NCBI GenBank assembly: GCA_018003315.1
Contig: JAGNEJ010000025.1
Span: 1-54,924 of the forward strand
Direction: 5' to 3'
DNA: 54,924 nucleotides
From: Verrucomicrobiales bacterium
Lineage (GTDB): Bacteria; Verrucomicrobiota; Verrucomicrobiia; Verrucomicrobiales; V1-33
Shown: piece after piece, positions 37,100-45,724 of the stretch
How positions within the stretch are numbered: position 1 is the stretch's first letter
Layout: every line of letters begins with the position of its first letter
Notes under the pieces: generated by a model
Seen by the model: only the letters and a program-made list of their open reading frames with translations
What the model was told of the DNA's origin: nothing
Database searches by the model: none
Position numbers and translations under genes: made by a program

Positions 37100-38437
37100 T
37101 TATGTGTATCGGAGAGAGTGGTATTTCGGGTCGTAGAATCGGGGCAACAGGCGGTCCACGCGCAGCAGACCGCGGCGCGTCAATTCAACGGCCTCCAGCG
37201 AGGCGGAGAGCCAACCTTCGGCGGCGAGGTCCTGCAGAGGCTGGGCAAACACGGCCAGCGGCTCCACCCCAAACCGGGCGCGCAGCGGCGCCAGGGAGAC
37301 CCTGCCGAGTTTGAGTTGCAGGATGAACTCCCGCACCAGCTGGTCCTCCAGGGAAAGCTGCAGGGCGCGGCCGACGGGAAGTTCCCCGCGCTCCACGGCG
37401 GTTTGATAGGATTCCGCGGTGACGGCGTTCTGGGCATGCACTCCGCCGAAATAGCCGAAGGCAGCCACGCCGAGTCCGAGCATGTCTGCGCCGCGCCAGA
37501 GGTATTCTTGATAGCAAAAGCGGTGGCGCTGCGGGTCCTTGACCGCGTTGTATCCGCTGATGATCGTGTAGCCTGCGCGTTCGAGTTCCTGGAAACCCTC
37601 TGCAAGCCGACGGCGCTTGGTTTCCCACGAAACCGGTGCGGCGGGACCGGTTTGCGATTTGATATCGCGGTAGGTCTGCGTGTTGTGCGGAATCTCGGTT
37701 TGATAAATGGTGATCCCGTCCGGAGCCAGGGCGATGGCGCGGCGGACCGACTCGATCCACTGTGCGTCGGTCTCGCCCAGCAGGCCGCACATGAGGTCGA
37801 GGTTCAACCAGGCGAACTTCGTCTGGCGGATCAGTTCGCAGGCCCGCAGCACGTCCCCGGCCAAGTGTACCCTTCCATTCAGTTTCAGCAGGTGGTCGTC
37901 AAAGCTTTGCACCCCCATGCTCAGGCGCGTCACGCCTGCGTCCCGCAGCGTTTCCAAAAACTCGGAACGCACCGACCGGGGCGCACACTCGAAGGTGACT
38001 TCCTCCACCGCATTCCACGCCAGGCTGCGCTGGAGCCCCTCCGCCAACGTCCGCACCTGTCTGGAACTGAGCGCGGATGGCGTGCCGCCTCCAAAATATA
38101 CGAATGCCGGGGACCGCCCCCGGATGCCTGGACACTGCGCGTAAAGCGCCAATTCCTGCACCACGCATTCTAGGTAGCGGTCCACCACGGCCGCGGGTTG
38201 TGCGATGTAGGAAAGGTAATAACAATAGTCGCACTTCTGCTGACAAAAGGGAACATGTACATACATCCCCAGCCGCTCGGCAGAGGCAGGGCGGGCCAGA
38301 GCCTCATGCAAGGCGGGCACCTGGGCGGAAGTCCATGCTGAAAACGGAGGATATGCCGCGACGAAATAGTTTCCGGCCACTGGCTCGGGGGCAAGCGCGG
38401 CATCCTCTGGCAGGGGCGGAACGGTAGGGGCAATCAC
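37100..38437 (-). CDS. HemN/HemW-like radical SAM protein
   Basis: A 445-residue radical SAM enzyme of the coproporphyrinogen-oxidase-like (HemN/HemW) superfamily. The cluster motif is PFCQQKCDYC (C65, C69, C72; CX3CX2C), followed by YFGGGTPS and later family segments (RLSMGVQSFDD; HemN-type C-terminal domain). The start is GTG 38437; no ATG fits the frame upstream of the cluster motif. The C-terminal half departs from true HemN, and the pairing with a halogenase-like flavoprotein points away from plain heme synthesis. Class C radical SAM methyltransferases (NosN-type) share this fold and act on natural products, so a modification enzyme is plausible (inference). It is divergent from the YlbF gene. 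Confidence 0.83.
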   Translation of the reverse strand: MIAPTVPPLPEDAALAPEPVAGNYFVAAYPPFSAWTSAQVPALHEALARPASAERLGMYVHVPFCQQKCDYCYYLSYIAQPAAVVDRYLECVVQELALYAQCPGIRGRSPAFVYFGGGTPSALSSRQVRTLAEGLQRSLAWNAVEEVTFECAPRSVRSEFLETLRDAGVTRLSMGVQSFDDHLLKLNGRVHLAGDVLRACELIRQTKFAWLNLDLMCGLLGETDAQWIESVRRAIALAPDGITIYQTEIPHNTQTYRDIKSQTGPAAPVSWETKRRRLAEGFQELERAGYTIISGYNAVKDPQRHRFCYQEYLWRGADMLGLGVAAFGYFGGVHAQNAVTAESYQTAVERGELPVGRALQLSLEDQLVREFILQLKLGRVSLAPLRARFGVEPLAVFAQPLQDLAAEGWLSASLEAVELTRRGLLRVDRLLPRFYDPKYHSLRYT

Positions 38438-38657
38438 TGCGGCATGAATACGAGCGAGGAGGTTCCGCCCTGTTGATTCGAGTCAAATTTTCACCAATTG
38501 CGGGTAGTCCAATCGCGGATTGCCAGTGACGCCCGTCCGCGACTTCCTCTCCCGTTTCAGAAACCATGAGTCCCCCCCCGGCACCCGAAGACACAATCAG
38601 GGCGGAATTCGTGAAAAGCACTTGGCCTGGTGCGCAATCGGGGTAGGTTCCGCGCTT

Positions 38658-39104
38658 ATGATCATCATCGGCGAAGAAAACTCTGTTCGGAAAATCGACT
38701 TGGACGAAGCCTTGCGCACGCTTTGTGCAGCCCTGCTGCAGAACGACCGTGTGCAGCAGGCGCGGGAGGTGGTGGAGACCTTTCTGGAGGACGATGAGGC
38801 GCGGGAACTTTATGCCGCGCTGACCCGGAAGTCCGAGGAACTGCACATGAAACAGCATGCCGGTGAGGATCTGACCGAGGAGGATGTCACCGATTTCAAC
38901 CGGCTGCGGGACAAGGCTTTTTCCGATGACCGGGTGCAGGCGTTTTCAGCGGCCCGCGGAGCCCTTCAGGAAATGGAGGATCGCGTGGTGGCCTATGTGG
39001 AAAAAACCCTGGAACTGGGCCGCGTGCCGGAAGAACACGAAGTCCTGCGCCAGGGCAGCGGCGGCGGCTGCTGCAGTGGCAACGGCGGCTGCGGGTGCCA
39101 CTGA
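38658..39104 (+). CDS. YlbF/YmcA family protein with Cys-rich tail
   Basis: A 148-residue mostly helical protein resembling the YlbF/YmcA (Com_YlbF) family: EALRTLCAALLQNDRVQQARE, then DDEARELYAALTRKSEEL and the second long helix. ATG 38658 is chosen because homology-like sequence begins there; the frame is open upstream but unconvincing. In Bacillus, YlbF, YmcA and YaaT form a cytoplasmic complex that affects RNase Y, competence and biofilm and has been reported to carry Fe-S clusters. The last 16 residues here are GSGGGCCSGNGGCGCH, four Cys and a His in a flexible Gly tail, which could bind a metal or cluster. No YmcA or YaaT partner is in the window. Confidence 0.75.
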   Translation: MIIIGEENSVRKIDLDEALRTLCAALLQNDRVQQAREVVETFLEDDEARELYAALTRKSEELHMKQHAGEDLTEEDVTDFNRLRDKAFSDDRVQAFSAARGALQEMEDRVVAYVEKTLELGRVPEEHEVLRQGSGGGCCSGNGGCGCH

Positions 39105-39142
39105 GGCCGCGGCAGCGCAGGCTTGCGCCATTCCGGCATTCC

Positions 39143-40018
39143 CTAGCAAATGACGCGCAGCCGGTGACCGGCGTTGGCAACGGTCACCGGTGCGGTGCCG
39201 ACCAACTCACCGTCCGCCTCGACGGGCACATTTTCTTCACTGCGGATTTCAAGCCGTGCGGTTTGGAAATAGGTGAAATCCCCGCTGGAGGCCTTTTCAT
39301 AACCGCGGGTCAGGAGGCTAAACAGGCCGCTGAAGAGCGGGCCATAGCCATGTCGGCGCAGGACAATGACATCCAGCAAACCGTCGGAATTGTCCGCCGC
39401 AGGAAAAATCTTGAACGGGCCACCGTAGCGTTTGCCATTGCCAATGAGCACGACAGAGCCTTCGGTGGGCTCACGCCCATCCGCACTGATGGCAACCAGC
39501 GGAGCATCCCTTCCCAGGAGGCGCGCGGCTGAGAGGATGTAGCTGAGCGGGCCGAGGGCTTTTTTGCTTTCCCAAGTGGTTTCGCGGATGATTTCCGCGT
39601 CCAGACCGACGCCAGCCAGCTGCACGAAGCAATGCTCACCGGCCTTCCAAAGGTCCACTTCCCTAACATGACCACGTTCGATGGCATTCCAGCAGCCTTG
39701 GAGGTCGCGGGCGGGCAGTCCCATTTCCACGGCAAAAACATTCATGGTGCCGGCAGGCAGCAGGCCCAGGGCCGACTGGGTCGCAGGGCCTGCATCCGCG
39801 AGGCCGTTGACGACCTCGTTGACGGTTCCGTCGCCCCCGGCCGCAACCACGGTGGAGTGGCCTGACTGCGCCAGTTCCCGTGCCAGGCGACGGGCGTCTC
39901 CAGGCCCCAGAGTCGGGCACAGGCGGATGCGCGGCGAAAGTTCCCGGATGGCCTCCAGACGCGATTCGGCCGTGGCACTGCGGGCGCAAGGATTGAAGAT
40001 GACCGGGATGTCGTCCAC
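39143..40018 (-). CDS. Diacylglycerol kinase family lipid kinase (YegS/BmrU-like)
   Basis: A 291-residue cytoplasmic lipid kinase. The nucleotide motif GGDGTVNEV is at 61-69, followed by LGLLPAGTMNVFA, and the C-terminal beta-sandwich includes DNSDGLLDVIVL. Members phosphorylate diacylglycerol, phosphatidylglycerol or related lipids. The start is GTG 40018 (no ATG available); the length is typical. The lipoprotein gene lies 18 bp upstream on the same strand, so the two are probably cotranscribed. The lipid substrate cannot be deduced. Confidence 0.88.
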   Translation of the reverse strand: MDDIPVIFNPCARSATAESRLEAIRELSPRIRLCPTLGPGDARRLARELAQSGHSTVVAAGGDGTVNEVVNGLADAGPATQSALGLLPAGTMNVFAVEMGLPARDLQGCWNAIERGHVREVDLWKAGEHCFVQLAGVGLDAEIIRETTWESKKALGPLSYILSAARLLGRDAPLVAISADGREPTEGSVVLIGNGKRYGGPFKIFPAADNSDGLLDVIVLRRHGYGPLFSGLFSLLTRGYEKASSGDFTYFQTARLEIRSEENVPVEADGELVGTAPVTVANAGHRLRVIC

Positions 40019-40036
40019 GCCGTGAATGGCTGTCCC

Positions 40037-40714
40037 TCAGTGCCAGGTCTGCTGTTCCAGACAGTTGTCGGCTACGAATGCCGCCAGAAAATCTTCGAAA
40101 ACCGTGCTGTATTCCCCCAGTTCGCCATGATGACTGGCCCGGGCGCAGCCAATCGTCACAAAGCGGTTGGGATTTTTCGGGTGCATGACCAGGGCTCCCA
40201 CCGTGCGGATGAAATAGGTGGTGGCCAGGGTGCGTCCGCGGGTGCCCAGCGCGGCCCTTACGCGGTCATCTCCGCCGCTGGAGTCCTCCTCCAGCCGCTC
40301 GAAGCGCAGCACCGGCACGCCCAGCACCTCGGCGCGGCGCAGTTTTTCAAATTTCAACCCCTCTCCGCCGCGCACTAGATTTTCGACATCGTCCAGCGTT
40401 TTGATGCCGGGATCAGCGGCGGATTGGTTCGCGTACAGGGACACCACGTCATCCATGCCGTCCTTGGCCAGCACGTAGTGCGTTCCGTCCGAACGGGAAA
40501 TGCTAGTCCATTTTTCCTGCACCCGTTCCTCGGCCCCTCCCTCCCCTTTGCGCGGGGTGACGCGGCGGGTTTCAGGCGGCTGCACCACCAATGGTTCGTC
40601 CGAACCGGCGTCTGGTTTCGCCGACTGGCAGGAAGCCAGGCCGCACGAAATCACCCCGCCTGCCAGCAGCAGCGGCCACAGTCGGTTGGAGATTTTTTTG
40701 CCCCTTGGATTCAT
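40037..40714 (-). CDS. Lipoprotein of unknown function
   Basis: A 225-residue protein with a lipoprotein signal: basic MNPRGKKISNR, a hydrophobic core, and lipobox LASC (Cys ~29). ATG 40714 is the start nearest the signal. The mature part has no recognised domain. Visible pieces are LYANQSAADPGIKTLDDVENL and a C-terminal region (ATTYFIRTVGALVMHPKNPN, then VFEDFLAAFV). It is expected on the periplasmic side of an envelope membrane. It lies 18 bp before the lipid kinase gene and is divergent from sodA. Confidence 0.7.
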   Translation of the reverse strand: MNPRGKKISNRLWPLLLAGGVISCGLASCQSAKPDAGSDEPLVVQPPETRRVTPRKGEGGAEERVQEKWTSISRSDGTHYVLAKDGMDDVVSLYANQSAADPGIKTLDDVENLVRGGEGLKFEKLRRAEVLGVPVLRFERLEEDSSGGDDRVRAALGTRGRTLATTYFIRTVGALVMHPKNPNRFVTIGCARASHHGELGEYSTVFEDFLAAFVADNCLEQQTWH

Positions 40715-40857
40715 GGCTGGCAATCACGCCACGCCTCCGGCATTGTCAAAGCAGGTTTTGCAGGCCTTCCCGCTCCGGAATGGAACCGGACCAGCTTCCT
40801 CACGCTACGCAATTTTCAACTCGACGCCGGAAAGGACATTTCTATTTTGCTCCCGCC

Positions 40858-41604
40858 ATGAAACAAACCCCCGACCTGTCCCGACGTTCGTTTTTCGCAC
40901 TGTCCGCCGGCGCCGCTGCCGCCGCCACCCTGACCGCCCGCAGTCCGGCAGCGGACCCGCCGAAAGGGCCGTTCGCATTGGGAAAACTGCCCTATGCAGC
41001 GGATGCGCTCGAACCCTACATCGACGCCCGCACCATGGAAATCCACCACGGCAAACACCATGCCGCCTACGTCGCCAAACTCAATGAAGCCGTGGCAGAC
41101 CTGGCAACCGCACCGCCGCCGACATTGACCGGACTGATTTCCGGCATCAAAAAACTCCCTGACAAAATGCAATCCGCAGTGCGCAACAACGGCGGCGGGC
41201 ACTACAACCACGATTTGTTCTGGAAACTGATGGGCAAACCCGGTACCAAGGGTGTCGGGGGCGAGCCATCCGGCAAAATCGGCCCCGCCATCGTCAAGGC
41301 GTTCGGATCGTTTGCGGCCTTCCAGCAAAAATTTGCGGATGCCGCGGCGAAACGCTTCGGCTCCGGCTGGGCCTGGCTCCTGCAGAAAGAAGACGGCAGC
41401 CTGGCAGTGACATCGACCCCCAATCAGGACAATCCGCTGATGCAGGGCGTGGTGGCGGAGGCGGAGACGGGCAAACCGCTCCTCGGCCTCGATGTGTGGG
41501 AGCACGCCTATTATCTCAAATACCAGAATCTGAGGGCCAAGTACGTCGAAGCCTGGTGGAATGTGGTCAACTGGAGCGCCGTGGACGAATGCTTCACCGC
41601 CTGA
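40858..41604 (+). CDS. sodA: Superoxide dismutase, Mn-type signature, Tat-exported
   Basis: A 248-residue Fe/Mn superoxide dismutase (2 superoxide to O2 and H2O2). Metal ligands by alignment with E. coli SodA are H63 (IHHGKHH), H118 (HYNHDLFW), D212 and H216 (LDVWEHAYYL). The Mn-specific pair Gly114 (E. coli G77) and Gln190 (NQDNPLM; E. coli Q146) is present, so manganese is more likely than iron. ATG 40858 gives a Tat signal, SRRSFFALSAG, with Ala-rich cleavage region; most SODs of this family are cytoplasmic, so this one probably acts in the periplasm. The PQQ-propeller gene follows after 19 bp. Confidence 0.9.
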   Translation: MKQTPDLSRRSFFALSAGAAAAATLTARSPAADPPKGPFALGKLPYAADALEPYIDARTMEIHHGKHHAAYVAKLNEAVADLATAPPPTLTGLISGIKKLPDKMQSAVRNNGGGHYNHDLFWKLMGKPGTKGVGGEPSGKIGPAIVKAFGSFAAFQQKFADAAAKRFGSGWAWLLQKEDGSLAVTSTPNQDNPLMQGVVAEAETGKPLLGLDVWEHAYYLKYQNLRAKYVEAWWNVVNWSAVDECFTA

Positions 41605-41623
41605 CATTTCACCGCCTGCATCC

Positions 41624-42898
41624 ATGAACCCGTTCAGGGCTTCCGTTGTCGTGGGCCTGCTGTGCGCCGCCGCCTCCGCGCAGGACTGGCCGCAATTCCG
41701 GGGGCCGGATGGCAACGGCCACACCGAGGTCCGCGACTTGCCGCTGAAGTGGGGGAAAGGCCGCAACATCGCCTGGCAGGTGGACATCCCGGGCAAGGGC
41801 TGGTCCTCCCCGGCCTATGCGGACGGGAAACTTTATCTGACCACGGCCGTGCTGACCGATGGCGGCAGCGAGGACGAGGCCAAAGCACCACGCTCCCTGC
41901 GCGTGCTGTGCCTGGATGCCAGGGACGGGAAAACCGTGTGGAACGTGGAGGCATTTCCGCAGGACCTGGACAAGGCCCCCCGGACCATCCATTTCAAAAA
42001 CAGCCACGCCAGCCCCTCCCCCATCGTCCACGGTGGACGGTTATACGTCCATTTTGGCCATCAGGGCACAGCGTGCCTCGATCTGAATGGGAAAAAAATC
42101 TGGGAAAGCCGCGCACTTTTTTACGAACCGTTCCATGGCGGTGCCAGTTCCCCGATTGTGGTCGATGACAAACTCATCTTCAGCTGCGACGGGATCAAGG
42201 AACAGTTCGTCGCCGCATTGAAACTCGCCGATGGCGCCCTGGCGTGGAAATTCATGCGCAAAACGGATGCCAAGAGCAAGTTCGCCTTCGCCACGCCCGT
42301 GTGCATCGTCACTGGCGGGAAAAAGCAGATCATCTCCCCTGGGGCGGATGTCGTGAACGCCCTCGATCCTGACACCGGCGAGGAAATCTGGCGCTGCCGC
42401 TACGAGGGTTATTCCATCGTTCCCAAACCGGTTTTTGGAAATGGAATGGTCTATGTCTGCACCAGTTTTGAGTCTCCGGATGTGCTCGCCATCAAACCCG
42501 ACGGCAGGGGAGACGTAACCGACTCGCATGTCGTCTGGCAGGTGGACCAGAGCAAGCGTCCGCCAAAGACGTGCAGCATGCTGCTGGACGGCGATCTGCT
42601 ATACTGGGTCTCAGACAACGGCCTGGCCAGTTGTGTGGATGCAAAAACCGGTGACATCATCTGGAATGAAAGGGCGGTCAGGGATTGCTCCGCATCCCCC
42701 CTGCTGGCGGACGGGCGCATCTACATTCAGGACGAACGGGGAAAATGCATCGTGCTCAAAACCGGACGGCAGTTCGAAATCCTGGCAGAAAACGACCTGG
42801 AACTCGGCAGCGAACGCACCTTTGCCTCTTACGCCGTCACCAAGGGAACCATTTTTTTGCGCTCGGAAAAGCAGCTCTACTGCATCCGGGAACAATAG
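41624..42898 (+). CDS. PQQ-like beta-propeller repeat protein, secreted
   Basis: A 424-residue exported protein with a signal peptide to about residue 19 (CAAASAQ). It opens with DWPQFRGPDGNG, the usual first strand of PVC 'outer membrane protein assembly BamB-like / PQQ-binding-like' proteins. Repeated DxxTGxxxW motifs (LDARDGKTVWN, LDPDTGEEIWR, VDAKTGDIIWN) mark propeller blades. The catalytic Asp and Ca-binding residues of true PQQ alcohol dehydrogenases are not evident, so binding or scaffolding is more likely. It lies 19 bp downstream of sodA and is probably cotranscribed. Confidence 0.85.
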   Translation: MNPFRASVVVGLLCAAASAQDWPQFRGPDGNGHTEVRDLPLKWGKGRNIAWQVDIPGKGWSSPAYADGKLYLTTAVLTDGGSEDEAKAPRSLRVLCLDARDGKTVWNVEAFPQDLDKAPRTIHFKNSHASPSPIVHGGRLYVHFGHQGTACLDLNGKKIWESRALFYEPFHGGASSPIVVDDKLIFSCDGIKEQFVAALKLADGALAWKFMRKTDAKSKFAFATPVCIVTGGKKQIISPGADVVNALDPDTGEEIWRCRYEGYSIVPKPVFGNGMVYVCTSFESPDVLAIKPDGRGDVTDSHVVWQVDQSKRPPKTCSMLLDGDLLYWVSDNGLASCVDAKTGDIIWNERAVRDCSASPLLADGRIYIQDERGKCIVLKTGRQFEILAENDLELGSERTFASYAVTKGTIFLRSEKQLYCIREQ

Positions 42899-43135
42899 CC
42901 ATCATGGCCAGGATGCCTGCATCTTTCTGAAAGCAGACCAGTGGACTGTCCGGGGCCACAAACTCAATGAACGTGGCAAACGCCGGCAACCTTCGGCCTA
43001 ACGGACTGCCACGGCTGCCATTACATTCGCGCGCCCACGCAGACCCAGCGGCGCAGCATGGTCCTTTTCGATCAAAAGGGCATGTCCTCAGGCAAACGAT
43101 TTGTCGAAGGCACTGCTTCGGCAGACCAACGTCGG

Positions 43136-44470
43136 TCAGAGCACAACGGTGCGGCCGGGCGTGGCGACGGGGTAATGCCCGGAGGCGTCAGGCGAGACCG
43201 GGGCGGGATCGTCAAGGGTGCGCAGCGCATCCAGATCCGGGGCCAGTTGCAGATTGGAATTCAGCGCCGCTTCCCAAGTGATGACTTTGCCGGACTCGAT
43301 GGCCATGCGGCCCATGATCGCAGTCAGGCAGGACTTGGCCGAGCGTTCCACTTCATTCCACGGACGGTCGTTGCGGATGGCATCGAACAGCAGGTCGTGC
43401 TCCCGTTGGTAGTGGTCGCACGGTTCTTCGTCGTTGTGGCTCCAGAGCAGGCTGTCTGACTTCTGCTTGAATCCCTTGTAGAGCCGCGGATTGGGAATGC
43501 CCTCGCCCAGCACGGCGCTGCCCTTCGTGCCCTGGATGACATCGCCAAAAAATCCATAACAATCCGCCATGTGACGCCCCTGGGCGTCCATGCGGGTGCC
43601 GTCCGGAAAAGTGAACTCTGCGCTGTAGTGGTCGAAGAGTTGATCTGGTGCGGAGCGCACCTGCCGTCCTCCCATGCCCTGTGCTGACTCCGGCCAGTCA
43701 TTCTTCACCCAGCAGCAGACGTCGATGTTGTGAATCAGCCAATCCACGAAGAAGCTGCCGTTGAGCCAGGTGAAATTGCTGTAGTGCTGGATTTGACAGG
43801 CCAGTTCCGACTGTCCGGCGGCGCGGGCAGGGGTGCCTAGCGGGGCGTGCATGCGGTAGGCCCGGCAGTTGATGACTTCGCCGATGGAGCCGTCGTGAAT
43901 CCGACGCACGGCCTCCTCGAGCGGAAGATAGTGGCGGCTCATCAGGCCGGTGGCCACTTTGAGATTCTTTTTCGCCGCCTCTTCTCCGGCTTTCAGCACG
44001 CGGCGGATGCCCGGAGCATCCACGGCGAAGGATTTCTCCATGAAGATGTGAACGCCTTTGGCGACGGCATATTCGAAATGCAGCGGACGGAAAGCCGGTG
44101 GTGTGGCCAGAATCACCACACCGCCCGCACCGATGGAATCAATGGCGTGTCGGTAGGCGTCAAATCCCGTAAATCGCCGTTCGGGTGGCACCACCACCTG
44201 CGTGCCGCGCTGGGCTGTCAGGGCGTTGAGGCTGCCCTGCAGCCGGTTTTCAAAAACATCTGCCATCGCCCAGAGCTGCACCGGGCCTTTGGTGGCAAGT
44301 GCATTTGCCGCTGCTCCGGAACCGCGTCCGCCGCACCCGACCAGCGCGACTTTCAGCGGGCCAGGTTCGGCGCAGTAACCGGATCGTGGAGTTCCAAATG
44401 AAGCGGCGGCGGCGGCGGCTTTGCCGGTGGTGCCCAGAAACTGACGGCGGGTGGCAGTGGATGATTTCAT
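43136..44470 (-). CDS. Gfo/Idh/MocA family oxidoreductase, Tat-exported
   Basis: A 444-residue protein. ATG 44470 starts a twin-arginine signal (TRRQFLGTTGK, Ala-rich). The Rossmann motif is VALVGCGGRGSG; the usual EKP is here MEKSFAVDAPG (EKS). The substrate domain contains GLMSRHYLPLEEAV and WLIHNIDVCCW, with the His expected near the active site. It is not a close copy of the protein at 21831-23147; only the general fold is shared. It follows the CvpA-like gene on the same strand after 211 bp. Substrate unknown, likely a sugar. Confidence 0.88.
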   Translation of the reverse strand: MKSSTATRRQFLGTTGKAAAAAASFGTPRSGYCAEPGPLKVALVGCGGRGSGAAANALATKGPVQLWAMADVFENRLQGSLNALTAQRGTQVVVPPERRFTGFDAYRHAIDSIGAGGVVILATPPAFRPLHFEYAVAKGVHIFMEKSFAVDAPGIRRVLKAGEEAAKKNLKVATGLMSRHYLPLEEAVRRIHDGSIGEVINCRAYRMHAPLGTPARAAGQSELACQIQHYSNFTWLNGSFFVDWLIHNIDVCCWVKNDWPESAQGMGGRQVRSAPDQLFDHYSAEFTFPDGTRMDAQGRHMADCYGFFGDVIQGTKGSAVLGEGIPNPRLYKGFKQKSDSLLWSHNDEEPCDHYQREHDLLFDAIRNDRPWNEVERSAKSCLTAIMGRMAIESGKVITWEAALNSNLQLAPDLDALRTLDDPAPVSPDASGHYPVATPGRTVVL

Positions 44471-44681
44471 GGCGGGTGCAGCTTCACCAATTCGACGGCC
44501 TCCATTGCATGATGCGGCCAGGACTGGCGTGCAGCCAATAAGCCCCGGCTGGCGGGGGATGTCTTGATGCGTGTCAAGCCGTGCCGGATTCCACCGCCGC
44601 TTGCGGGTGATGATTTCCACCTGGTCCGGCATCGCTGGCGTGGCCCGCGCTGCCGTTCATGGGCTCATTTTCGTGACCAAT

Positions 44682-45608
44682 TCAGGTTCCTCGATTCTGG
44701 CGAATCAGGATGTCTGGCGCGAAATCGGCGGGCATGGGCTTGGAGCCGCGTCGTCGAGCCACTGCGGGAGTGAGCCCAATGGCATGGCGGGCGGAGGATT
44801 CGACATCGAGCGCCCGGAGTTTGGCGGTGAGGGCGGGGTCTTTCAATGCGGCGGTGACTTCCGGAAGGGTGAGCAGGCGTGCATAATTGCGAAAACTGGC
44901 CGGGCGCAGCCAGTCGTGATCGCGCACCAGCCGCTGCAGGGTGGGGTGGCGCAGGATGGGACCGGCCGCCGGATCATGGAGCAGCCGTGGCCAGGCGTCC
45001 TCGTCGCGGCGGATCAGCAGCAGACTGCACAGGGCGGAGGCTTCGGTGGAGGAGAGCGGGTCGGTCCGGTCGAGCCAGCCTCCGACGGTGCCAGTGGTCA
45101 GCACCAACTGCGCACGGGCAAATAACGGGGATTTCTGCTGCAGCGAAACACCTTCCGAGCGGATGCCGTCGTCGATGTATTGCATGCGGGCCAGGGCTCC
45201 GGTCCAGCGTACTCCCATGGCGGCGACCCAGAGGAGAAAGGCGGCGGGAATGAGGCTGAAAATGCCGGACCGCACCCGGTCGCCACCCGTCACCGGCACG
45301 CCCATTTCCGGTTTCACCAGGCCGCACAACAGTCGGCGGGCGAGATGGTGCACCACGGCTCCCGCTGCCACGCTCAGGGTAATCATCCAATCCGGGTGCA
45401 GGTGCTGGAACCATCGGGACAAAAATTCCGGTGCGTGCCGGAAGACCAACCATCCGGCGGCGAATCCACACGCCAGACAAGCCATGCCGAGAACCTGCCG
45501 CGCAATGCCTCGGATGAAGGCATGCGCAATGAACACAACAGCCACCAGGATGGCGATGGTGCGCGGCGATTGCTCTGGCGAGAACAACTCTGGGAAGGCG
45601 GAAGTCAT
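44682..45608 (-). CDS. CvpA-family-like membrane protein
   Basis: A 308-residue protein with about four transmembrane helices in the first ~140 residues (IAILVAVVFIAHAFIRGIAR; LGMACLACGFAAGWLVF; later two), resembling CvpA (colicin V production) proteins, and a ~150-residue cytoplasmic C-terminus without recognised domains. E. coli CvpA is only ~160 residues. ATG 45608 is chosen over 45620 because it lies closer to the conserved part. It follows sufC after 116 bp on the same strand. CvpA proteins affect envelope integrity; the mechanism is unclear. Confidence 0.7.
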   Translation of the reverse strand: MTSAFPELFSPEQSPRTIAILVAVVFIAHAFIRGIARQVLGMACLACGFAAGWLVFRHAPEFLSRWFQHLHPDWMITLSVAAGAVVHHLARRLLCGLVKPEMGVPVTGGDRVRSGIFSLIPAAFLLWVAAMGVRWTGALARMQYIDDGIRSEGVSLQQKSPLFARAQLVLTTGTVGGWLDRTDPLSSTEASALCSLLLIRRDEDAWPRLLHDPAAGPILRHPTLQRLVRDHDWLRPASFRNYARLLTLPEVTAALKDPALTAKLRALDVESSARHAIGLTPAVARRRGSKPMPADFAPDILIRQNRGT

Positions 45609-45724
45609 GGACGCCCGCACACTGCCCGTTCACGGGACGGATGCATCCAATTTCAATGGTCTCCCTGCGGACGCGCTCAAGCTGCGGACCACCTATCAGG
45701 AAACAGCCCAACGCGGGCGCTGGT

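Noticed and set aside
43063-43079. CCTTTT-CGATC-AAAAGG hairpin in the gap after the PQQ propeller gene
   Set aside because: AT-rich 6-bp stem, no T-tract and over 160 bp from either gene end; could be chance.
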